Of a stretch of 21,424 bases of DNA, positions 1-7,867 are shown piece by piece. Within the stretch, counting starts at the first letter, position 1, and each line of letters opens with the position of its first letter. Location: NCBI GenBank assembly GCA_964225135.1, contig CAXQNQ010000284.1, positions 1 to 21,424 of the forward strand. Direction: 5' to 3'. The notes under the pieces are model-generated. The model was not told the DNA's origin, made no database searches, and saw only the letters and a program-made list of their open reading frames with translations. A program made the translations under genes and the position numbers. The stretch is from AM-2324 sp964225135. GTDB taxonomy: Bacteria; Bacteroidota; Bacteroidia; Chitinophagales; Saprospiraceae.

Positions 1-1913
1 GAAGCTTTCGCTTTCATCTCAGCCGTCCAATCCGTAAAGGTGAAGGCTTGATCGGCCAATAATGTACCAATGTGTACCTCAATAATACGCCCTTGGAATA
101 CATTTTCTCCCTTAAAGTGCTTCAACATTTGAGCTTGAGTAGCGTGTACCACATCACGGAAGTCCATGTGATCTGCCATTTTCCCCTTGAAAGTTACTTT
201 CACAGATTCTGGGATAGGCATAGAAGCTTCACCAGTAGCTAGTGCTAGTGCAACTGTTCCTGAGTCGGCACCAAAAGCAACACCCTTTGACATTCTAGTG
301 TGCGAATCACCACCGATAATAATCGCCCAATCATCAATAGTAATATCATTCAATACCTTGTGAATTACATCGGTCAATGGGTGATAAATGCCTTTTGGAT
401 CACGACCTGTGATCAAACCAAAGTCATGCATAAACTTCATTAACCTTGGCGTATTTTCTTGAGCTTTCAAATCCCATACAGAAGCGGTATGGCAACCAGA
501 CTGATATCCTGCGTCCACGATTGGTGAAATCACTGTAGCAGCCATCATTTCCAATTCTTGAGAGGTCATCAAACCAGTCGTATCTTGAGAACCTACAATG
601 TTTACATTGACACGAACATATGAACCTGCATGTAAAGTAGCTCCCGAAGTACCTACTGCATTTTTATTGAAAATCTTTTCAACTGCTGTTAAGCCCTGTC
701 CTTCATTAGAAATCTCTTTCGAAGGTGCATAAACTGGAGGAACATCAATTCCTAGCGTTTTAGCAGCAAAAGTTTGTAGTTTTTTCCCGAAAACAACCGC
801 ATAAGAACCTTTAGCTCTCATGAATTCCATTTTCTGTGGCGTCATAGAAGAAGAGATATCAATCAATTCATTCCCTTCGCTATCATATAGTTTCTTCGTT
901 TTAGTATTAATCGTAAGCACGGTACCGGTATCCACCGAGTATGTTTGCTTTAAGATAGGTTCGCCATCTTCGTCTACGATTAAGTTACCGGCATCATCAA
1001 ACTGCTTAACCCAATTCTTCAAATCCACACCAATACCACCTGTCACACCCACTGTAGTTAAGAAAATAGGTGAGATACCGTTTGTACCAGCAACTACTGG
1101 CGCAATATTGATAAATGGCACGTATTCACTAGCCTGTTTTCCAATCCAAAGTGCCACGTTGTTCACACCTGACATTCTGGAAGAACCTACACCCATGGTT
1201 CCTTTTTCTGCAAGCAACATAACGCGCTTATCTGGATGTGCCTCTTTTAATGCTAATAGTTCTTTCTGACGAACTTCATCAAATTCAAACATACACTGTC
1301 CGTGTAGCTCTCTATCTGCTCTGGAGTGTGCCTCTTTTCCTGGAGAAAGTAAATCAGTAGAGATATCTCCTACTCCAGCTACATAAGTAACCACTTGTAT
1401 CTCCTCCTCTACTTCTGGCAGCTTAGTGAAAAAATCTGCTTGGGCGTAACTTTCTAGAATAGACTTTGCGATAGCATTACCCGCTTTATACGCCACCTCT
1501 AAGCGCTCCATGTCTGCCTCGTATAAAAAGACCTGTGTCTTTAAAACAGCTGCAGCTTGCTGAGCAATATCGGCATCACTACCTAAGGCTAATCCTAAAA
1601 GCACATTGATAGAAGGCCCTCCTTTCATATGAGACAATTGCTCAAAAGCAAAAGCAGCCGATATTTCAGGTACTTGAACTTCGCCAAGAATGATTTGATT
1701 TAAAAATTGAGCTTTTACTGATGCTGCACTAGTCGTTCCTGGTAGGACATTATAGATGAAAAATTGAAGCGAATCTGCTCTATGTTCGTGATTTTCGTCT
1801 TTGATCTGGTCGATTATTTCACTCAACAGTTCAGCACCATCAATAGGTAGTGGATGTAATCCATGTGCCTCTCTGTCGATAATCTGCTTCAGGTACTCAT
1901 TATATTTACCCAT
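1..1913 (-). CDS. acnB: Aconitate hydratase B, C-terminal part beyond left edge
   Basis: TCA-cycle aconitase (citrate to isocitrate; AcnB enzymes often also dehydrate 2-methylisocitrate), cytoplasmic, with a [4Fe-4S] cluster. The frame is open from an ATG at 1913-1911 to the window edge, giving about 637 residues. I translated it from the raw sequence. The start reads MGKYNEYLKQII followed by GLHPLPIDGAELLSEI, the hallmark AcnB N-terminal HEAT-like domain. Later come GVGSSRMSGVNNV (swivel domain) and GGDSHTRMSKGVAFGADSGT in the aconitase core, and the visible part ends in LADQAFTFTDWTAEMKAKAS. AcnB proteins are about 860-930 residues, so roughly the last third is outside the window. In E. coli AcnB the cluster cysteines lie after residue 700, so they cannot be inspected here. 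No internal stop or frameshift was seen in the stretches checked. A possible promoter lies just upstream. Confidence 0.96.
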   Translation of the reverse strand, partial: MGKYNEYLKQIIDREAHGLHPLPIDGAELLSEIIDQIKDENHEHRADSLQFFIYNVLPGTTSAASVKAQFLNQIILGEVQVPEISAAFAFEQLSHMKGGPSINVLLGLALGSDADIAQQAAAVLKTQVFLYEADMERLEVAYKAGNAIAKSILESYAQADFFTKLPEVEEEIQVVTYVAGVGDISTDLLSPGKEAHSRADRELHGQCMFEFDEVRQKELLALKEAHPDKRVMLLAEKGTMGVGSSRMSGVNNVALWIGKQASEYVPFINIAPVVAGTNGISPIFLTTVGVTGGIGVDLKNWVKQFDDAGNLIVDEDGEPILKQTYSVDTGTVLTINTKTKKLYDSEGNELIDISSSMTPQKMEFMRAKGSYAVVFGKKLQTFAAKTLGIDVPPVYAPSKEISNEGQGLTAVEKIFNKNAVGTSGATLHAGSYVRVNVNIVGSQDTTGLMTSQELEMMAATVISPIVDAGYQSGCHTASVWDLKAQENTPRLMKFMHDFGLITGRDPKGIYHPLTDVIHKVLNDITIDDWAIIIGGDSHTRMSKGVAFGADSGTVALALATGEASMPIPESVKVTFKGKMADHMDFRDVVHATQAQMLKHFKGENVFQGRIIEVHIGTLLADQAFTFTDWTAEMKAKA

Positions 1914-1966
1914 CTATAATCCTTTTTTAGTATTTAATTCAAATTAGCATTAGGCTGCGAAAATAC

Positions 1967-1996
1967 GAAATTTATACTTTTTTGAAAAGCTAACAA
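1967..1996 (-). promoter_or_regulatory. Candidate Bacteroidota promoter for acnB
   Basis: Read on the minus strand, a TTG (1996-1994) is separated by 19 nt from TAAATTTC (1974-1967). This matches the Bacteroidota vegetative pattern TTG-N19/20-TAnnTTTG at seven of eight positions in the -7 box. Transcription would start about 45-50 nt before the acnB ATG. The call rests on motif and position only. The rest of the 220-nt gap to the next gene (1914-2133) shows no gene and no convincing terminator. Confidence 0.3.
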
Positions 1997-2133
1997 GGGG
2001 TGTTATTTATACCAGTCCTAAACTTTTAACCCTATGATAGGCAGTATGACCTTAATCCAACAAATCAGGCAAGCATATAATCAAAAAATAATGTGATTTT
2101 GAAGGTTTTAATAAAAGAGTGCCAAAGAGAAAT

Positions 2134-2517
2134 CTATTTAGTCTCTAAACTTTTTTCTAAGGTCGTTTTAATTTGCATGAGTTGATTCTTGAGGGAGAAC
2201 TCATCAATCGGTTTGGTTATAAAACCAATGGGATCTGTACTGATCGCCCTATCGTGCGTTTTAGTGTCAGTATTGCCAGACATAAACAAGTAGGGTATAT
2301 CAAAACGCTCTTGGATAACTCTGGCAGTATCAATGCCATCAACAGATCCACTAATACCAATGTCAAGTAGCACAACATCAGGGGCAGTAGCTTCGATGAG
2401 ATTTATAGCTTGTTCATGGTCCGCCGCGGTACCTACTACATTGAAATGAATACTGGAAGCAACCCGTTCGAGAAACATCTGTATGATTAAGTCATCTTCT
2501 ACAATCGCTAATTTCAT
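2134..2517 (-). CDS. Single-domain response regulator (receiver only)
   Basis: A 127-residue CheY-like phosphoacceptor protein, cytoplasmic, made almost entirely of one receiver domain. The acidic pocket is E7-D8-D9, the expected phosphorylation site is D52 (VLLDIG), the switch Ser is S80 (LFMSGN) and the conserved Lys-Pro is K102-P103. After the receiver there are only about 20 residues, so no DNA-binding, LytTR or enzymatic output domain is present. It begins 11 nt after the stop of the histidine kinase gene on the same strand, so the two are very likely co-transcribed and form a cognate pair. Its output is unknown: it may act by protein-protein contact or pass the phosphate on to another protein encoded elsewhere. 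Confidence 0.93.
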   Translation of the reverse strand: MKLAIVEDDLIIQMFLERVASSIHFNVVGTAADHEQAINLIEATAPDVVLLDIGISGSVDGIDTARVIQERFDIPYLFMSGNTDTKTHDRAISTDPIGFITKPIDEFSLKNQLMQIKTTLEKSLETK

Positions 2518-2528
2518 TTTTACAAGGT

Positions 2529-3518
2529 TTAGATTTGGGTAATTTCCTGGAAAGTCAAAAAATAATGTGTGCCTTTTTTGCTATTGTCTTTCTCAATATT
2601 TCCATTGAGTTGTAAGGCTAGTTTATGAATTAATTTAAGGCCTAGCGAATTTGAATTCCTGAATGTATCGCTATCAAAACCCACCCCATTATCTGAAATT
2701 TCCATTCTAAAATTGGGATACTTAAACGCTGTAATGGCAATCTTGATCTCCCCATCTTGCGCTTTCCTAAATGCATATTTTAAGGAATTGGTTACCATCT
2801 CATTAATTATAAGACCTAGCGGTATTGAGGTGTCAATATTCAATTTAATAGCACTGCTAACAGTATACTTTATATCACTATTATTTCCTCTAAAGGATTT
2901 ACATAAATCACCAACCAATTTGTCTAAATATTCCTGAAAATCAATACTAGCCAAGTCCTCTGTTTTATATAACATCTCATGCACCATTGCCATAGAGTTG
3001 ATTCTGTATTGACTATATGAAAAAATATTTTTCACCTTCTGATCTTCAATAAATGCAGCTTGTAAACTCAGCAATCCCGTAATAACCTGTAAATTATTTT
3101 TAACTCTATGGTGAATCTCTTTCAACAGAATTTCCTTTTCAGCGTTACGCTCTTCTAACTCATTAGCATAGGCTTTTTCTAACTTTATCCTATCATACTG
3201 AATCTTCATTAACTTAACGACATAATAATAAGAGGACCAGATCGCCAATAAAGCCAAAAACCGATTAGTCAACACCTTATAGGTTTCCCCTCCACTTGGT
3301 GAAAAATAATAACCAACAACAGTAAGAATAGATGTAATAATTGCCGCGTATAAAATATACCGTATCTCTTTTTGATAGGACATCAAATAGATAACTATTA
3401 AATACGGCACACCACCTGCGATACCAAGTTCTAAATTAAGGTCAATAATTAATATAAGTATGGAGGTGATACCGCTATACAATATGGCAAGAACCTGCTT
3501 ACGATGGGAATCAGTCAT
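2529..3518 (-). CDS. Membrane histidine kinase, HisKA_2 type
   Basis: A 329-residue sensor kinase. Residues 9-103 hold about four hydrophobic segments with very short connecting loops, so the input is probably sensed within or near the membrane; no periplasmic sensor domain is present. A coiled-coil stretch (about 105-130) leads to the dimerisation/phosphoacceptor box KEIHHRVKNNLQVI, with H137 the likely phosphorylated His (H136 adjacent). The ATPase domain shows the N box around N239/N244 (IINEMVTNSLKYAF), the G1 box DNGVGF (277-282) and the G2 box SLGLKLI (291-297). EIHHRVKNN is typical of the HisKA_2 family rather than classical HisKA. It is followed 11 nt later by the receiver gene. The upstream 128-nt gap has a 39-nt run of only A and T (3556-3594) that could be part of its promoter region. 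No strong ribosome binding site precedes the ATG. Confidence 0.93.
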   Translation of the reverse strand: MTDSHRKQVLAILYSGITSILILIIDLNLELGIAGGVPYLIVIYLMSYQKEIRYILYAAIITSILTVVGYYFSPSGGETYKVLTNRFLALLAIWSSYYYVVKLMKIQYDRIKLEKAYANELEERNAEKEILLKEIHHRVKNNLQVITGLLSLQAAFIEDQKVKNIFSYSQYRINSMAMVHEMLYKTEDLASIDFQEYLDKLVGDLCKSFRGNNSDIKYTVSSAIKLNIDTSIPLGLIINEMVTNSLKYAFRKAQDGEIKIAITAFKYPNFRMEISDNGVGFDSDTFRNSNSLGLKLIHKLALQLNGNIEKDNSKKGTHYFLTFQEITQI

Positions 3519-3646
3519 TAAAAAAATTTAAACTAATCAATTTGTTTTGCCTCACAAAATAATAAATTATAATTAATTATATAATAAATATTTTGTTATA
3601 CTTATTCCACATAAGGGGAACTCCATACATAAATCATTAGCATCTG

Positions 3647-4552
3647 TTAAAAGGAAGTGATACAGATAAGTCTTAGACTAGTATATCCAAAGTCTCTTAA
3701 TCCTTGCTGAAATTGAAATTCCATATTTAATCGACTATCCCAATTAGTACGAATAGAACTGCGAAATACCATCGGCCGATCTCCATTTCCAATAAAGCCC
3801 GAGTAGCCTCCTATTGCAGTTTTCAAAATCAATGGTAAAAATTCAAAGTCAAGCCCTAAACCATACAAGAAAGCATCGTTTTGCATGTACTTATTCCCCT
3901 GGTTTTGCCAAACATAAAAGCCAACCATGGCATGGGGACGAATATGCCAAAAGGCATCCTGTTTGATCTTAAAATCTTTGCCTAAAGACAAATCAAAGGA
4001 ATATCCAGGACCATCCGTATACCGGGCGTCGGTCAACTTAGAACCGGAGGCTGTGCGTAAGTTCATTGTAAATAATACATCAGGTAATTTCGGGTGATGT
4101 TCAATGAGCTGAATAAGGGTGGTTATGTTTAAATCACCCACTGCAAATCCTTCGCCTGAGTATCCACGCGCCTTTCTTAAATCTCTAGTAATAGTATCCA
4201 TTTGGTAGTATTCCAAAGGCACTAAACTGAGCATCATACCGACACGATCTGAAAAAAGTGGTAGGAAGGCCTCAGCATATAAATTATAAGTTTGATCTCC
4301 AATGCTACGATGTACATCCATACCCAGTTTACCATAAGCTTTTGCAGCAATCAAGCCATTTTTAATAGTAGGTACAGGTAATGCATTAGGACCAAAAAAA
4401 GCAGGAGATGTAATGAGGTAATCGTGCCATGGAGTAATGCCATCCCAGTTGTGCTTCTCATTCCACCATTGGTAGTCTTCCTGTGCCCAAAGCCCACCTG
4501 TCGAGGACAGTATAACTAAATAAAGGACTATATGTCTAGTAAGCATTTTCAT
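3647..4552 (-). CDS. Exported outer-membrane beta-barrel protein, function unknown
   Basis: A 301-residue protein with a Sec signal peptide (charged MKMLTRH start, hydrophobic core to about residue 20, probable cleavage after GLWA before QED). The mature part is rich in alternating polar/hydrophobic strands and aromatic residues and ends in Phe, as expected for an outer-membrane barrel. I do not recognise a specific family; the overall look resembles small transporter/porin-like barrels of Bacteroidota. It begins 33 nt after the stop of the CotH-type gene on the same strand, so the two are probably co-transcribed. ATG codons at residues 1 and 3 are both possible starts. The role is unknown: it may help anchor or feed the CotH-type protein, but nothing in the sequence shows that directly. 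Confidence 0.75.
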   Translation of the reverse strand: MKMLTRHIVLYLVILSSTGGLWAQEDYQWWNEKHNWDGITPWHDYLITSPAFFGPNALPVPTIKNGLIAAKAYGKLGMDVHRSIGDQTYNLYAEAFLPLFSDRVGMMLSLVPLEYYQMDTITRDLRKARGYSGEGFAVGDLNITTLIQLIEHHPKLPDVLFTMNLRTASGSKLTDARYTDGPGYSFDLSLGKDFKIKQDAFWHIRPHAMVGFYVWQNQGNKYMQNDAFLYGLGLDFEFLPLILKTAIGGYSGFIGNGDRPMVFRSSIRTNWDSRLNMEFQFQQGLRDFGYTSLRLICITSF

Positions 4553-4585
4553 ATATGCAATATCAGCAACTGGGAAAAAAGAGAT

Positions 4586-6007
4586 TTAATCGACTTGAAT
4601 AATGGCAGATGCACTACCATCGCTGTAGATGTATATCAATAACATATTCGGTTGAATAGTCGTTTCACGACCTAAGATATCTACTACTTTCATCACTTCT
4701 TTAATGGGCTCTAGCTCTTCTTCCTCCGATTCTTCCTCAGTAAAACAAGGTGCATCAATATTGATTAATGGATTCAATTGATTCCAACCAAAACCCAACC
4801 TTAAATCAATATACTCTGTGATGCCAAAGGCCACATGGGTACCATAGGCTTCGTCCAAACTATTCACAAAATCGGCATATTCAAAACCATAATCTAAGGG
4901 GTAATAAGTATCCTCCTGAATAGATAAGTCTAATTCAACTTGCTTTTGCTGTAATATGGTCGTCCAATCCGTTTGCTCAAAATAAGTCAATACTTCTTCT
5001 AAATACCTATTGAACTGATCTCTGTAGTATGGAATCGACAGCAGACGTTCAATAATAGGTCTTTCATCACTGTACCAATCATTCAAGTCCCTAAAGGTCC
5101 AATCAATACCAACCCAATCAATACCAAAAGTATTATCTAAATCGTATTCTATGAAGACAAACTTTCCATTGGAAGGCTGTTGATAGAGGTAATAATTATT
5201 CTTATTAAAAGCATAGCCATCCCAATGACCAATAATTTGTTCCACAGCTAGTGTTTTCAAGAATAAGTCTACTTCAAAATGCTCTTCAATAAAACACGGA
5301 AATTCATTGTTATTAGCATAGTTCAATTGGTAGAGAAACTGAATCAAACCACTGTAATCTTGCGCTGACTTATTGGTTTTCAACTCATAAGACCATTGAT
5401 ACTCAGAGGTCGAAGTGCCTCTATACAGCATATCTGAACCCCAAAGACATTTATATAAATTCCCCTGATCGTCATCAACGAATCGCTTTTGAACAAATTC
5501 ATCATCAATGTGCTCCACATTCAAGTACAACCCTTTGTATTCATCATTGATAAATAATTTGACAAAACTGGCTCTTGAACTCAGGAGACCATTATCCATT
5601 AATACCTTTAAGCTCAACCAATACCTCAATAAGGATGGATCATTATGCTGCCCTATCAAATTCATCTTTTCTAAGCCCTTAAACTTCTGTCCACTCACAA
5701 ATTCGTTAAAAGATATTTTGAAAGATTTTTTGGCTGCATTTCGAGAAGTGTTTCCTCTTACCCGGAAACCAACATCAGCTATGGACTCAGAATGCACGGC
5801 AGATTCATATAGAAAGGAAGCTAAAAAATGATAATCGCTATATAGACTGTCTCCAAGTAAAGTATTTAGGTCATTTTCATCTATTGATATGCGAATTTCT
5901 GCTACCTCATCTTGCAAAAATGCTTCATTATTTGCTGGGTGTTCAATGGATTGTCCAACAACAGTAGAAGAAAATACCAGCATCCATAAAAACGAAAAAT
6001 ACCTCAT
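4586..6007 (-). CDS. Exported CotH-kinase family protein
   Basis: A 473-residue protein with a signal peptide (about residues 1-18, ending TVVG/Q). The central part (about 35-345) carries CotH hallmarks: RVRGNTSRNAAKKSFKISF (82-100), a basic nucleotide-binding-like segment; LLRYWLSLKVL (126-136); INDEYKGLYLNVEHIDDEF (153-171); and YDLDNTFGIDW (288-298), the acidic metal-binding segment. CotH proteins are atypical protein kinases, best known from Bacillus spore coats; in Bacteroidota they occur as secreted proteins of unknown target. After the kinase-like core come a helical segment, an acidic linker (424-435, mostly Glu) and a short C-terminal module with VVDILGRE and an IYIYSDGSA strand. That module resembles the shortened T9SS-linked tails seen in this phylum, so surface export is likely. 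The downstream partner is an outer-membrane barrel. The substrate is unknown. Confidence 0.88.
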   Translation of the reverse strand: MRYFSFLWMLVFSSTVVGQSIEHPANNEAFLQDEVAEIRISIDENDLNTLLGDSLYSDYHFLASFLYESAVHSESIADVGFRVRGNTSRNAAKKSFKISFNEFVSGQKFKGLEKMNLIGQHNDPSLLRYWLSLKVLMDNGLLSSRASFVKLFINDEYKGLYLNVEHIDDEFVQKRFVDDDQGNLYKCLWGSDMLYRGTSTSEYQWSYELKTNKSAQDYSGLIQFLYQLNYANNNEFPCFIEEHFEVDLFLKTLAVEQIIGHWDGYAFNKNNYYLYQQPSNGKFVFIEYDLDNTFGIDWVGIDWTFRDLNDWYSDERPIIERLLSIPYYRDQFNRYLEEVLTYFEQTDWTTILQQKQVELDLSIQEDTYYPLDYGFEYADFVNSLDEAYGTHVAFGITEYIDLRLGFGWNQLNPLINIDAPCFTEEESEEEELEPIKEVMKVVDILGRETTIQPNMLLIYIYSDGSASAIIQVD

Positions 6008-6090
6008 TAATTAAGCCTAAATTTAAATTTGAATATACAATGAAAAAATAGCAATTAAATCAAAGCACTTGAATCGAACTGAATAAACAC

Positions 6091-6774
6091 TTATTTAAGT
6101 CCATTATTGTCTTGAATCCACCTTAATATCAGTTCTGAATGATCATAATCTCTAATTACCTTCTCCACACCAACATTGGCTAATCTCCCATTGCCATGAA
6201 TGTCTACTCCCACAAAATTAATTCCAAGCATTTGAGTTGTTCGATAGTCCCATAGGCCATCTCCAAAATAAGTTATGGAATCAAACCCTTTTAGCTTATG
6301 CTTAACTTGAGCCTCTTGAACGACTAAATCTACGATTCGACCTCTATCATAATGATCACTAGAGGTTTTGAAAATAAAGCGCTCAAGATCCAATCCAACC
6401 GAACTACACTTGAGCATAGCGTTTGCTCCCCATCCTCCTGTTGCAAATCCAATGATACAATCCATCCGAGCGTGTAAGTCCTCTATAAAATGCAAAGCAT
6501 TTCTAACAGCCTTAAACTTATGTTTGACTCCATTTAGCAATTGATAATAACGGGTCTTCATTTGATTTAATTCTTCTGCTGAAGGTCCTCTATCAAAATA
6601 TTGCTTGAAAATAGTGGTCGTCATCCAAGCATCTGTAACATGTTTAAAGTCGTTCCATGCTACCGCTCCCAAATCAAGTTGATATAAGTCTGCAAAGGTT
6701 TGAATGAAGCATTTATCATCTTCATCTACAGAATCTAGAATAGTACCATCAATATCGAAAATGATTAAATGCAT
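6091..6774 (-). CDS. HAD-superfamily phosphatase
   Basis: A 227-residue cytoplasmic haloacid-dehalogenase-type hydrolase, phosphoglycolate-phosphatase-like. Motif I is FDIDGT with nucleophile D7 and acid/base D9; motif II is GFATGG with T112; the motif III Lys is probably K136; motif IV is YFGDGLWD (169-176). Between motifs I and II lies a helical C1 cap (about 15-100). The gene starts 28 nt after the hydroxyproline dehydratase stop, with a ribosome-binding-like AGAGG (6789-6785) about 10 nt before the ATG, so it is the third gene of that operon. No phosphorylated intermediate is known in the 3-hydroxyproline route, so its role there is unclear: it may be housekeeping or remove an inhibitory phosphate ester. 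The substrate cannot be read from the sequence. Confidence 0.88.
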   Translation of the reverse strand: MHLIIFDIDGTILDSVDEDDKCFIQTFADLYQLDLGAVAWNDFKHVTDAWMTTTIFKQYFDRGPSAEELNQMKTRYYQLLNGVKHKFKAVRNALHFIEDLHARMDCIIGFATGGWGANAMLKCSSVGLDLERFIFKTSSDHYDRGRIVDLVVQEAQVKHKLKGFDSITYFGDGLWDYRTTQMLGINFVGVDIHGNGRLANVGVEKVIRDYDHSELILRWIQDNNGLK

Positions 6775-6802
6775 AGTATATTTTCCTCTATAAATTACTG
6801 GC

Positions 6803-7867
6803 TTATCTCAAAAAGAAACCCATTTTCATAGGGTCTAAAGGATCAATAATAAAGGTATGTTCACCTGTAATGAATGCACTACCTTTCACCTCTGGAATTA
6901 CAGCATCATAGTCTCCAAAAGATGTGGTCTTATGCACCTTTCCTTCGAATACAGATCCAGTAATACTCTCTACTTTCATAGTCTCCCCAATAGACAATTC
7001 CCCTCTTTTATGATGAATGGCCATACGACCAGACACACCAGAGCCTGTTGGACAACGATCTACCTCCCCTTCAGCAAATACACAAACATTCTTATTATCC
7101 GCCTGATCCGTAGGACTTGGATCGATAAAGATAGTGCCATATAAAAAACTCAAATCAGCCTCAAAGGGATGCACAATATCAGCATCCTGCTTCATGACAG
7201 CATGTTTGATTTGCATAGCTTGTTGTATAATCTGAGCATAATGCTTGGCATCTAAAGCTAGATTCAAGCTATTTTTACTTAAATCTACATAAGCATAGAA
7301 CGCACCACCATAAGCTAAGTCATAGGTCACTTCTCCTAAGCCTTCCACCTGGACCTTTCGATCCACTGCTACAACAAAACTCTCCACACACCTAAACCTC
7401 ACTCCACTAATTTGACTTTGTTCTATATCAACAAAAGCCTCTATTCGACCACAGGGTGCATCAATTTTTATTAAATTTTCACCCTCCTGTGCATCTATCC
7501 AATTCATTTGAACGGCCAAGGTGGCAATAGCAATTACCGCATGTCCACACATCGTACTATAGCCCTCATTATGCATGAAAATGATACCAAAATCCCCATC
7601 CTCATCATTAGGTGGAGTCAATATACAGCCATACATGTCTGCATGTCCTCGAGGCTCAAACATCAATGCAGTCCGCAGATGATCATAATGATCTTTGCAA
7701 TATCGTCTTTTAGCTAAAACATGCTCCCCTTCCAATGCTGGAAAACCATCCACAATCACCCGCAGGGGTTCCCCACCAGTGTGCATATCGATGGTTTTTA
7801 TTGCTAAATATCCTGCTGGGATTTCCACCGCAGTCTGACTTAATATCTTATGGTATACCTTTGACAT
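6803..7867 (-). CDS. Trans-3-hydroxy-L-proline dehydratase (proline racemase superfamily)
   Basis: A 354-residue cytoplasmic enzyme that should dehydrate trans-3-hydroxy-L-proline to delta1-pyrroline-2-carboxylate (EC 4.2.1.77; called LhpH in some bacteria). The fold markers are KTIDMHTGGEPLRVI (24-38), NEGYSTMCGHA with catalytic C107, and the second catalytic site in DRCPTGSG, where T274 stands at the position that is Cys in racemases and epimerases (SPCGTG). The Cys/Thr pair marks the dehydratase branch. C272 is a nearby non-catalytic cysteine. The length matches the human dehydratase (about 354 residues). The frame is open upstream to 8008, but I chose the ATG at 7867 because the 47 residues before it lie inside the reductase gene and look nothing like the family. 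This gives a 20-nt overlap with the preceding gene and suggests coupled translation. Confidence 0.9.
   Translation of the reverse strand: MSKVYHKILSQTAVEIPAGYLAIKTIDMHTGGEPLRVIVDGFPALEGEHVLAKRRYCKDHYDHLRTALMFEPRGHADMYGCILTPPNDEDGDFGIIFMHNEGYSTMCGHAVIAIATLAVQMNWIDAQEGENLIKIDAPCGRIEAFVDIEQSQISGVRFRCVESFVVAVDRKVQVEGLGEVTYDLAYGGAFYAYVDLSKNSLNLALDAKHYAQIIQQAMQIKHAVMKQDADIVHPFEADLSFLYGTIFIDPSPTDQADNKNVCVFAEGEVDRCPTGSGVSGRMAIHHKRGELSIGETMKVESITGSVFEGKVHKTTSFGDYDAVIPEVKGSAFITGEHTFIIDPLDPMKMGFFLR

Noticed and set aside
820..1269. Plus-strand ORF of 149 codons
   Set aside because: It lies wholly inside acnB on the other strand; its protein has no family features, while the minus frame encodes clear aconitase motifs.
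3556..3594. 39-nt A/T-only stretch as an origin or recombination site
   Set aside because: It is a single A+T-rich run without DnaA-box-like repeats or att-like duplications; promoter context is the simpler reading.
3638..3675. Possible frameshift at the barrel protein's C-terminus
   Set aside because: Removing one A would turn the end into LRLSVSLPF plus a few residues, an attractive barrel strand, but the actual frame also ends in a hydrophobic strand with terminal Phe, so there is no need to assume an error.
6803..7867. Proline racemase or 4-hydroxyproline epimerase
   Set aside because: The second catalytic position is Thr, not Cys, and the overlapping gene is a pyrroline-2-carboxylate reductase-type enzyme.
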